A DNA stretch of 6,338 nt, from assembly GCA_002303765.1 (NCBI GenBank), contig DBCB01000194.1, positions 1-6,338 on the forward strand. Reading direction: 5' to 3'. Numbering within the stretch: position 1 is the stretch's first letter; each line of letters starts with the position of its first letter. Below, piece after piece: positions 1 to 6,027 of this stretch. Source of the DNA: Planctomycetaceae bacterium UBA969. GTDB taxonomy: Bacteria > Planctomycetota > Planctomycetia > Gemmatales > Gemmataceae. Both the position numbers and the translations under genes were made by a program. The notes beneath the pieces were generated by a model. It had not been told where the DNA came from, did not search any database, and saw only the letters and a program-made list of their open reading frames with translations.

Positions 1-262
1 GCTTTAAATCTGTTTTTGCAGGCAAAGGCCAAAGGCCCAACATTTCGAGTAATTGCCTGCGCATTTCCTTAGAATTAGCATCCCAATCCGCCTTTGAATC
101 AATCCCTTTAAGAGAATTATCCCTGATTTTACCAACCTGATCTCGAAGGTATGCGTCTCTGGTTTTATTCCCATCCTTAGTATCTTCCTGCGAAAAAACT
201 CTGGTTGCATTTCCCACAATCAAAGCAACGATTAACGCTAAAACTCGAATCTTTGTATTCAT
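1..262 (-). CDS. Secreted protein N-terminus, probable acetylxylan esterase / prolyl-oligopeptidase-like hydrolase (partial, 3' end missing)
   Basis: Reading the minus strand from an ATG at 262-260 gives 87 open codons to the left edge, so only the N-terminus is present. Residues 1-24 look like a Sec signal peptide: K4 and R6, a hydrophobic core at about 7-18, and a plausible cleavage after VFS before Q25. A polar region follows, then W60 and the segment RRQLLEMLGLWPLPAKTDLK (68-87). An 'LEMLGL-PLP-T-L' motif shortly after the signal peptide is what I recall from planctomycetal exported acetylxylan esterases and related alpha/beta hydrolases. The catalytic Ser/Asp/His lie beyond the window, so function is inferred. 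The start is well supported by AAGGAG (minus strand, 275-270), 7 nt from the ATG. It is transcribed divergently from the PLP-enzyme gene at 419. The secreted, cut-off reading is firm; the esterase label is moderate. Confidence 0.68.
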   Translation of the reverse strand, partial: MNTKIRVLALIVALIVGNATRVFSQEDTKDGNKTRDAYLRDQVGKIRDNSLKGIDSKADWDANSKEMRRQLLEMLGLWPLPAKTDLK

Positions 263-418
263 TTGATAGCTCCTTTTTAAGGCAGGAATGAAACTGGATG
301 TTAAGGCGCTTTTAGGAAACAGGCAAACTAAAAGACAAAATGTTTATTCATAGACTTACATCCCTCCAAAAAAAGGATTATCTTATGTTCATCAACATAC
401 TCTTTAGGAATGTAGATC
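263..418. promoter_or_regulatory. Divergent intergenic region with the upstream signals of both flanking genes
   Basis: This 156-bp gap separates two divergent genes, so it should contain both promoters. Visible ribosome-binding sites are AAGGAG for the minus-strand gene (270-275) and AGGAA for the plus-strand gene (406-410). For the plus strand the best promoter match I find is weak: CTTACA (355-360), an 18-bp spacer and TATCTT (379-384). No convincing -35/-10 pair was found for the minus strand. A 7-bp inverted repeat, CTTTTAG (309-315) and CTAAAAG (328-334), lies in the middle with a 12-nt spacer. It could be an operator or chance in AT-rich DNA. That regulation sits here follows from gene orientation; the precise sites are not established. 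Confidence 0.4.
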
Positions 419-1534
419 ATGATTACTAATTTAAAACTACTCGCAGAACACCCATCCCCTTCGCTTCTTTTTTTTGTTGATGAAATAAAACACAACATCG
501 ATACCTGCCTAAGCTGGGTTGGCAACCAACCAGAGCGCCTGCGCATGCATGTTAAAACCCACAAATGCCCAGAGGTGGTGAAAATCCAACTATCCAAAGG
601 CTTAACGAAGCACAAAGCTGCAACCATCGCAGAAGCCGAAATGCTTGCAATGTGCGGAGCCCCAGATGTTTTTATCGCCTACCCTATGGTTGGGCCTAAC
701 CTGAAAAGGCTTACCAACCTCATTCGAAAGTATGCAGGCACTAAATTTTCTGTAAGCGTAGATCATCCAGATGCTGCAGCAATGCTGGGAAATGCAATGA
801 GCAAGGATGGGCTTTCTTTAGAAGTTTTGCTGGATTTAGACATGGGTTTTAAACGAACGGGATTCCCGGTTGAAGCCGCTGCGTTGGATCTTTACCGCAC
901 ACTCGCATCTACTAAGGGCATTAAAGCTGTGGGGTTTCAGACCTACGATGGACACAATCAATTGGAACACCATGCAGACAGATTGGCCGAACTGGATAGG
1001 GTCTGGAGCCAAATTATGGAGATGAGGGCAACTTTGGAAAAAAGTGGCATTGCTGTTCCAAAAATTATTTCCGGAGGCACCCCTACTTTTATCCTTTACA
1101 GCAAATTAAATGTCCCTGGGTTGGAATGCTCGCCTGGCACACTTACTCTCCATGATTTTGGCTACGGCAATCGCTACACCGAACTAAAACCCTTCAAATA
1201 CGGTGCTGGATTATTAACCCGGGTGATTAGCAAGCAAGGGGCAAATGGCATTACCGTTGACCTCGGGTATAAAGCTGTGTCAGGAGATCAGCCACCCGGA
1301 AAACGCTGCATTTTCCCATACAATCCCGAATTCGAATTTGTGGGCCATAGCGAAGAACACTTGATGCTGAAGCATCCCAATCCCGAAAAGTTCAATCTCG
1401 GCGACTCCATTCTTGCAGTTCCGGTTCATATTTGCCCGACTACAGCCCTGCATCGGCATGCGATTGCCATTGCCAATAATCAGGTCATCGGAAAATGGGA
1501 AATCGTAGGCAGGGATCGAGATCTGGGTTGTTAA
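419..1534 (+). CDS. D-threonine aldolase / D-serine dehydratase-like PLP-dependent enzyme (D-TA family)
   Basis: This 371-residue protein is full length for the fold-type III family with an alanine-racemase-like N-terminal barrel and a D-serine-dehydratase-like C-terminal domain. Members cleave D-threonine and other D-3-hydroxy amino acids to glycine plus aldehyde, or dehydrate D-serine, in the cytoplasm using PLP and a divalent metal. Visible motifs are HVKTHK (44-49), with Lys46 the likely Schiff-base lysine; DLDMGFKRTGF (139-149); YDGH (176-179); SGGTPT (218-223), the likely phosphate-binding loop; and VHICPTT (336-342), in which His337 and Cys339 occupy the metal-ligand positions known from D-serine dehydratase. 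The ATG at 419 has AGGAA 8 nt upstream. There is no signal peptide. The gene stands alone: divergent from the esterase-like gene, with a separate promoter before pyrH. Aldolase, dehydratase or another D-amino-acid activity cannot be distinguished from sequence. Confidence 0.88.
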   Translation: MITNLKLLAEHPSPSLLFFVDEIKHNIDTCLSWVGNQPERLRMHVKTHKCPEVVKIQLSKGLTKHKAATIAEAEMLAMCGAPDVFIAYPMVGPNLKRLTNLIRKYAGTKFSVSVDHPDAAAMLGNAMSKDGLSLEVLLDLDMGFKRTGFPVEAAALDLYRTLASTKGIKAVGFQTYDGHNQLEHHADRLAELDRVWSQIMEMRATLEKSGIAVPKIISGGTPTFILYSKLNVPGLECSPGTLTLHDFGYGNRYTELKPFKYGAGLLTRVISKQGANGITVDLGYKAVSGDQPPGKRCIFPYNPEFEFVGHSEEHLMLKHPNPEKFNLGDSILAVPVHICPTTALHRHAIAIANNQVIGKWEIVGRDRDLGC

Positions 1535-1544
1535 AAATTCTTCG

Positions 1545-1573
1545 CTGCCAAAATGCCACAGAGAACCTATAAT
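1545..1573 (+). promoter_or_regulatory. Probable sigma70-type promoter of pyrH-frr
   Basis: A perfect -10 hexamer TATAAT (1568-1573) is preceded by CTGCCA (1545-1550), a 4/6 match to the -35 consensus, with an optimal 17-bp spacer. Transcription would start near 1580, giving a leader of about 40 nt before the pyrH ATG at 1622. The site lies wholly in the 87-bp gap after the PLP-enzyme stop codon. I see no terminator in that gap, so read-through from upstream is also possible. The site is predicted from hexamer match and position only. Confidence 0.6.
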
Positions 1574-1621
1574 GACCTAAGAATTGTAAATTAGGGACTT
1601 TGATACTAGCGAGACATAATC

Positions 1622-2368
1622 ATGGATGACAATCTTTCAACAGAAGAACTAAGCCCCAAATATAAGCGGGTTATTTTAAAAATTAGCGGCGAGGGATTCT
1701 GCCCCGCTGGTAAGTCGGGCATTAGTATTGATGAAACCCTAAATATAGCTAGGCAAGCGCAAAGAATAGTACAACGGGGCGTGCAACTCGCCATCGTTGT
1801 AGGAGCAGGAAACATCCTCCGTGGCGCTCAGTTTAGTGCAGGGGGCGATGTAATCAAACAAGCTTCGGCACATTACATGGGTATGCTTGCCACCGTTCTT
1901 AATGGCATAGCCCTTCAAGAAGCTTTAGAAAGCTTAAACTGCGAAACTCGATTGCAAACCGCTCTTCGCATGGAGACCCTTGCTGAACCTTATATCCGCA
2001 GGCGCTGCATCAGGCATCTTGAAAAAGGTCGGATCGTGATTTTAGCGGGTGGCACCGGAAACCCTTTTGTGACAACAGATACAGCTGCAGCACTTCGAGC
2101 ACGCGAACTTTCTGCTGAAATTCTCCTGAAAGCAACTCGTGTTGATGGGGTATACAGCGAAGATCCAGAATTAAACCCCCATGCAGTTCGTTATGAAAAT
2201 CTGACCTACAGCCAGATTCTTCGCGATAACCTTCGAGTCATGGATATGTCTGCAATTAGTTTGTGCAGAGAAGGCAAAATGCCTATCCTTGTCTTTAATT
2301 TTAAACGCGATGGTAATATCGAACGCGCAATTGCTGGGCATACCATCGGAACTCTAGTGAGCGAATAA
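1622..2368 (+). CDS. pyrH: UMP kinase (uridylate kinase)
   Basis: PyrH phosphorylates UMP to UDP with ATP, the step feeding UTP/CTP synthesis. Bacterial enzymes belong to the amino-acid-kinase fold and form cytoplasmic hexamers. The 248 residues fit the family (about 235-250). Visible motifs are KISGE (20-24, Lys20), the glycine loop GAGNILRG (61-68), MGMLATVLNG (86-95), AEPYIRRRCIRHLEKGR (121-137), GGTGNPFVTTDTAAALRA (143-160) for UMP and phosphate contacts, KATRVDGVYSEDP (170-182) and VMD (206-208). Two positions are unusual. His84 stands where E. coli (Asp77) and B. subtilis have a UMP-contacting Asp before the MGMLAT motif, and the usual GGGN is GAGN. The ATG at 1622 gives a normal-length N-terminus but has only a weak purine stretch (GCGAGA, 1609-1614) as ribosome-binding site. 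It lies 30 bp upstream of frr, consistent with the conserved pyrH-frr operon. Confidence 0.96.
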   Translation: MDDNLSTEELSPKYKRVILKISGEGFCPAGKSGISIDETLNIARQAQRIVQRGVQLAIVVGAGNILRGAQFSAGGDVIKQASAHYMGMLATVLNGIALQEALESLNCETRLQTALRMETLAEPYIRRRCIRHLEKGRIVILAGGTGNPFVTTDTAAALRARELSAEILLKATRVDGVYSEDPELNPHAVRYENLTYSQILRDNLRVMDMSAISLCREGKMPILVFNFKRDGNIERAIAGHTIGTLVSE

Positions 2369-2398
2369 TTCCCCTAAACCCTTACGAAGAAAAATATC

Positions 2399-2959
2399 AT
2401 GAACAGCGATCAAATTCTTAAAGACACCAAAGACCGTATGGAAAAAGCCCTCAATGTTTTCATCGAGGAACTAAAAGGTTTACGCACAGGCCGTGCTACG
2501 CCAGCATTAGTTGATAATATCAAAGTGGATTACTACGGTTCGCCAACCCCTTTGAAACAAGTTGCTCAAATCAGCACACCTGATCCCCAGCAAATCATGA
2601 TCAAGCCTTTTGATGCCACCGCCCTCAAGGATATCGAAAAGGCTATTCGCTCTAGCGATTTGGGCATGGCTCCCAATAACGATGGTAAAGTGATCAGGTT
2701 GCAAATCCCCTCGATGAGCGGTGATCAAAGGCAAAAAATGGTGACTCGCATCAAAAAAATGGGCGAAGACGCCAAAGTCTCCTGCAGAAATATCAGGCGC
2801 GATGGTAACAAACATTTCGAACTTGGTGAAAAAGACAAAACCATGACCGAAGATGAATGCACCAATGGCAAAACTGAAGTCCAAGGTATCCTGAAAAAAT
2901 ACGAAGACAAAGTGGGCGAGTTTGCAGACAAGAAAACCAAGGAAATCTTGGAACAGTAA
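2399..2959 (+). CDS. frr: Ribosome recycling factor (RRF)
   Basis: RRF acts with EF-G after peptide release to split the 70S post-termination complex. The 186 residues match the family (E. coli 185). The tRNA-like two-domain layout is recognisable: domain I helices from residues 1-30 and about 105-186, and domain II beta region at about 31-104. Visible motifs are LRTGRATPALVDNIKVDYYG (28-47), TPLKQVAQIS (50-59), SDLGMAPNNDG (86-96) and the arginine-rich CRNIRRDGN (129-137), whose Arg133 matches the important E. coli Arg132. The segment after the second hinge reads IPSMSGDQRQ (103-112), where most RRFs have PPLTEERRK. The ATG at 2399 has only GAAGA (2386-2390) as a weak ribosome-binding site. 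The 30-bp gap after pyrH has no promoter or terminator, so the two are very likely one transcript. A hairpin with a T-tract follows the stop codon. Confidence 0.96.
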   Translation: MNSDQILKDTKDRMEKALNVFIEELKGLRTGRATPALVDNIKVDYYGSPTPLKQVAQISTPDPQQIMIKPFDATALKDIEKAIRSSDLGMAPNNDGKVIRLQIPSMSGDQRQKMVTRIKKMGEDAKVSCRNIRRDGNKHFELGEKDKTMTEDECTNGKTEVQGILKKYEDKVGEFADKKTKEILEQ

Positions 2960-2981
2960 TCTCAAACGCTTAAGTTTTTTA

Positions 2982-3035
2982 GTCTTTACCCCTTGCCCCG
3001 CTGGTTTTCATCGGGGCATAGTTTTTACTAAAGAC
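2982..3035 (+). terminator. Nested hairpin with T-tract between frr and the Ca2+ ATPase gene; intrinsic terminator or attenuator
   Basis: An inner perfect 7-bp GC-rich stem, TGCCCCG (2994-3000) with CGGGGCA (3012-3018), closes an 11-nt loop. It is followed within 3 nt by TTTTT (3022-3026), the form of a Rho-independent terminator. The simple reading is the end of pyrH-frr transcription, 34 nt after the frr stop. A second perfect 7-bp pair, GTCTTTA (2982-2988) with TAAAGAC (3029-3035), encloses both stem and T-tract, and its right arm ends only 7 nt before the ATPase ATG at 3043. An alternative register (TTTAGT 2978-2983 with ACTAAA 3027-3032) is also possible. Because no room is left for a normal promoter and leader downstream, the element may sit inside the ATPase leader as an attenuator. 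Pairing is seen directly; function is inferred. Confidence 0.62.
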
Positions 3036-3042
3036 ACAACCA

Positions 3043-6009
3043 ATGCGCACGATTCAAGAAATCCAAACCCTATTTCCTTCCTGCGCAACTACAGGGCTTT
3101 CGTCTGAAGAAGTCAACCTCAGCCGATCAACCTTTGGTAAAAATCTTCTTACCCCCATTCTTACTGAATCAATCTGGCTGAAGTTTCTAGGAAAATTTGA
3201 CGACGCAATCATTCGAATTCTACTTGTAGCAGCCATTCTTTCCTTTTTTATCGAACTCTTTCAGGCCAACTCTTCTTCGTATGCTTTTGCTGGGCTTGCA
3301 TTACTTGCGTTAATCGTGCTTTCTGGTTTTTTTATCACCGCTTTAAGGCCCCTCATCCCTGCAAGCCTTGCTTTCTTTTCTTTCCCTCTATTCTTTTTGG
3401 GAATGGCAGCAGGCCATCCATCCTATGAAGGATTAGCGGTCATGATTGCTGTCATTCTCGCAACAGGCGTTGCATTTTTAAGCGAGTGGAAAAGCAGTAA
3501 GGAATTCGAAAAACTAAACTCCGCCAAAGAACAAATCCAAGCTAAAACTTTCCGCTCCGGTTCTGTCAAAAAGCTTTCCATGGAAGAGTTAGTAGTTGGA
3601 GATCACATCCTTCTTGAAATGGGAGATGAACTACCCGCAGATGGCAGAATCCTAACTTCTGAAAATCTTTCAATCGATCAATCTTTACTCACGGGTGAAT
3701 CCGAACCTGTAGAAAAACACCTAATCTCAGCCAACCAATTCACCGATGGAACTGAAAATCCATCCTGCCTTTTTCGAGGCACCCAAGTCATTGAGGGTAG
3801 CGCATCCTTCTTAATCACCGAGGTGGGTGATGATAGCATGATAGGCCAGATCGCCAGAAAACTTGGCACTTCTGACGATCACCAAAATAATCAAAATGAA
3901 AGATTACTAAAACGTTTTTCCTCCCACCAAGAAACAACCCCCCTTCAGGAAAAATTAAGCGTCCTCGCCAACAAAATCAGTATGGGTGGATACATCGCAG
4001 CAACAATGATCTTCCTTGCGATGTTAGCCAGAGGGATTTTCTTTGTAACACCTGCTGAGGTGTTCATCCCAAACACCATGCCCGAACTTCTACAAATCAC
4101 ACACGCCCTAGTGGGTTATTTTCTTTACATGGTAATCATAATCGTGGTTGCAGTTCCTGAAGGCCTGCCCATGAGCGTGACCATTTCATTAGCCCTAGCT
4201 ATGCAGAAAATGACCAGGGCTAAATCACTAGTCAGGCAACTTGTAGCATGCGAAACAATTGGCTCTGCTACGGTGATATGCTCAGATAAAACAGGCACAA
4301 TGACTCAAAACAAAATGACTGCGTGCAGGGTCATCACCAAAAATTCAATTCTAGAAAAAACTGATCCCAACTGGACGAACCTTACATCAAAAAACATCGA
4401 ATCCCCCAAAACTCCGATTGAATGGTTAGCCTTTAATGCCGCAGTTAACTCCACTGCACATCTAGAAGAAAAAGAAGGAAAGCTTGTAAGCGTAGGAAAT
4501 TCCACCGAGGGCGCCCTGCTGTTATGGCTTAAAGAAAACAAAAAAGATTATGCAGCAATAAGAGCCAACTCCACCATCAAGCATAAAGGTCTTTTTTCAC
4601 CCGAACGAAAAACCATGTCGACCACCATCAATCATGGTTTAGAAGAAATCACACTGGTTAAAGGTGCGCCCGAAATAATCATTGCCTCATGCAAATCTAT
4701 GATGCAGCAAGATGGCACCATTCAAAACCTTGATGCAATCGACCTTGGAAACATCCGCCAAGCGATGGAGCAAGCTGCCTCGCAAGCCATGCGTGTTCTT
4801 GGTTTCGCAATCAAACAAAAAACAACCGATAGCGATGATGCGCTTACCTTATGCGGATTTATTTGCATCCAAGACCCGTTAAGGCCTGAAGTTCGGAATG
4901 CGATTGCAGATTGCAAAAGCGCAGGAATCCAAGTAATCATGATCACTGGGGATAACCCGATCACTGCCAACGCAATTGGGGTAGAAGCAGGCCTCGCAAT
5001 CGAAGGGAAAACAGAATTAATTACAAGCGATATGCTTGCCCAAATGACGGATGAACAAGTAAAAGAACACCTACCAAAACTCACCATCCTTGCACGCGCA
5101 AAGCCTCTCGACAAATATCGGATTGTTAAATTGCTGCAGGAAATGCAACATGTAGTTGCTGTAACCGGCGATGGGACCAACGATGCTCCTGCGCTGAAAA
5201 AAGCCGATGTAGGCCTTTCCATGGGTATCACAGGCACCGAGGTCGCAAAGGAAGCAAGCAAGATTGTTTTGCTGGACGATTCGTTTTCGACAATTGTAAA
5301 AGCTGTGCTATGGGGCCGTGCGCTTTATGAAAACATCCAGCGGTTTCTCCAATTTCAGTTGACCATAAACCTGAGCGCATTGGTGATAGCATTCCTTGGC
5401 CCGTTTATTGGCGTTAGGCCGCCATTTACTGTATTACAGTTACTTTGGATCAATGTGATCATGGATAGTTTTGCAGCGATTGCTCTTTGCTCCGAAGAGC
5501 CTCGCAAGGGCCTTTTGCACCAAAAACCTAAAATGCGCTCTGAAAGTATCATCACCAAAACCATGGCATGGGAAATAGTCTCCACTGCGTTTTTCTTTGT
5601 CATAGCAATGGTTGCTCTCCTGTTGGGAATGAAAAACTATGGTTGGTTTTCTGGCGGGATGGCTCAGAATACCGAGTGGGAATTCAGCCCTCTTAACGCA
5701 CATCAGGTTTCCATTTTCTTCACCACCTATGTCGTATTCCAAGTCTGGAATATTATTAATTGCAGGTCTTTATCTGCTTACGAAAGTGGCTTAAAGGGTG
5801 TATTTACCAACCCAACATTTCTCGCAGTCATGCTTCTGATTCTTCTGGGCCAGATAATTATTATTCAAGCAGGTGGATCTATTTTCAAAGTGCAACCCCT
5901 AGGCCTTTTAGATTGGCTTATCATCCTTGCAGCAACTTCTATTGTTATCATCAAAGCAGAGGTATTTAGATTTTTTCGACGCATTCGTAAAATTAAAGCC
6001 CATGCCTAA
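3043..6009 (+). CDS. Calcium-translocating P-type ATPase, PMCA-like (P2B)
   Basis: This 988-residue membrane pump is predicted to export Ca2+ using ATP. P-type signatures in order: TGES (217-220) in the actuator domain, PEGLP (372-376) in M4, SDKTGT (414-419) with phosphorylated Asp415, FSPERKTMS (518-526) and KGAPE (540-544) in the nucleotide domain, TGDN (635-638), and TGDGTNDAP (708-716). PMCA-type features are LVRQLVACETIGSAT (396-410), RFLQFQLTIN (767-776) and LWINVIMDSF (801-810). Glu373, Asn804 and Asp808 form the expected single Ca2+ site. There is no long calmodulin-binding tail, only a short basic end (FRRIRK, 978-983). Membrane segments are at about 57-73, 79-100, 104-123, 129-147, 315-335, 352-372, 773-790, 795-815, 840-862, 888-905, 922-942 and 953-971. 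The second and third are extra relative to the usual ten. The first in-frame ATG after stop codon 3019-3021 is 3043; the only ribosome-binding match is a weak AAAG. The start leaves a typical cytosolic N-terminus (GLSSEEV, 18-24). Confidence 0.94.
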   Translation: MRTIQEIQTLFPSCATTGLSSEEVNLSRSTFGKNLLTPILTESIWLKFLGKFDDAIIRILLVAAILSFFIELFQANSSSYAFAGLALLALIVLSGFFITALRPLIPASLAFFSFPLFFLGMAAGHPSYEGLAVMIAVILATGVAFLSEWKSSKEFEKLNSAKEQIQAKTFRSGSVKKLSMEELVVGDHILLEMGDELPADGRILTSENLSIDQSLLTGESEPVEKHLISANQFTDGTENPSCLFRGTQVIEGSASFLITEVGDDSMIGQIARKLGTSDDHQNNQNERLLKRFSSHQETTPLQEKLSVLANKISMGGYIAATMIFLAMLARGIFFVTPAEVFIPNTMPELLQITHALVGYFLYMVIIIVVAVPEGLPMSVTISLALAMQKMTRAKSLVRQLVACETIGSATVICSDKTGTMTQNKMTACRVITKNSILEKTDPNWTNLTSKNIESPKTPIEWLAFNAAVNSTAHLEEKEGKLVSVGNSTEGALLLWLKENKKDYAAIRANSTIKHKGLFSPERKTMSTTINHGLEEITLVKGAPEIIIASCKSMMQQDGTIQNLDAIDLGNIRQAMEQAASQAMRVLGFAIKQKTTDSDDALTLCGFICIQDPLRPEVRNAIADCKSAGIQVIMITGDNPITANAIGVEAGLAIEGKTELITSDMLAQMTDEQVKEHLPKLTILARAKPLDKYRIVKLLQEMQHVVAVTGDGTNDAPALKKADVGLSMGITGTEVAKEASKIVLLDDSFSTIVKAVLWGRALYENIQRFLQFQLTINLSALVIAFLGPFIGVRPPFTVLQLLWINVIMDSFAAIALCSEEPRKGLLHQKPKMRSESIITKTMAWEIVSTAFFFVIAMVALLLGMKNYGWFSGGMAQNTEWEFSPLNAHQVSIFFTTYVVFQVWNIINCRSLSAYESGLKGVFTNPTFLAVMLLILLGQIIIIQAGGSIFKVQPLGLLDWLIILAATSIVIIKAEVFRFFRRIRKIKAHA

Positions 6010-6027
6010 CAATCTGAAAGCACCAAG

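Noticed and set aside
4..219. Open frame of 71 codons on the minus strand
   Set aside because: It is in a different frame from the minus-strand gene starting at 262, which has a strong ribosome-binding site, a signal peptide and a recognisable motif; this frame has none.
328..627. Open frame of 99 codons on the minus strand
   Set aside because: It overlaps the divergent promoter region and the start of the well-supported PLP-enzyme gene, and its translation resembles no family I recognise.
1535..1621. Possible terminator for the PLP-enzyme gene
   Set aside because: No stable stem followed by a T-tract could be found in this gap; only the promoter hexamers stand out.
2507..2965. Open frame of 152 codons on the minus strand, antisense to frr
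   Set aside because: The Phe/His-rich translation is what antisense to a Lys/Asp/Glu-rich protein gives. frr has clear family motifs over the same bases.
2922..3107. Small plus-strand frame spanning the frr-ATPase junction
   Set aside because: It overlaps both genes and the terminator-like hairpin, with no ribosome-binding site or recognisable product.
4722..5261. Open frame of 179 codons on the minus strand, antisense to the ATPase
   Set aside because: It lies entirely opposite the highly conserved P-domain coding sequence, and its Ser/Ala/Ile-rich translation has no recognisable domain.
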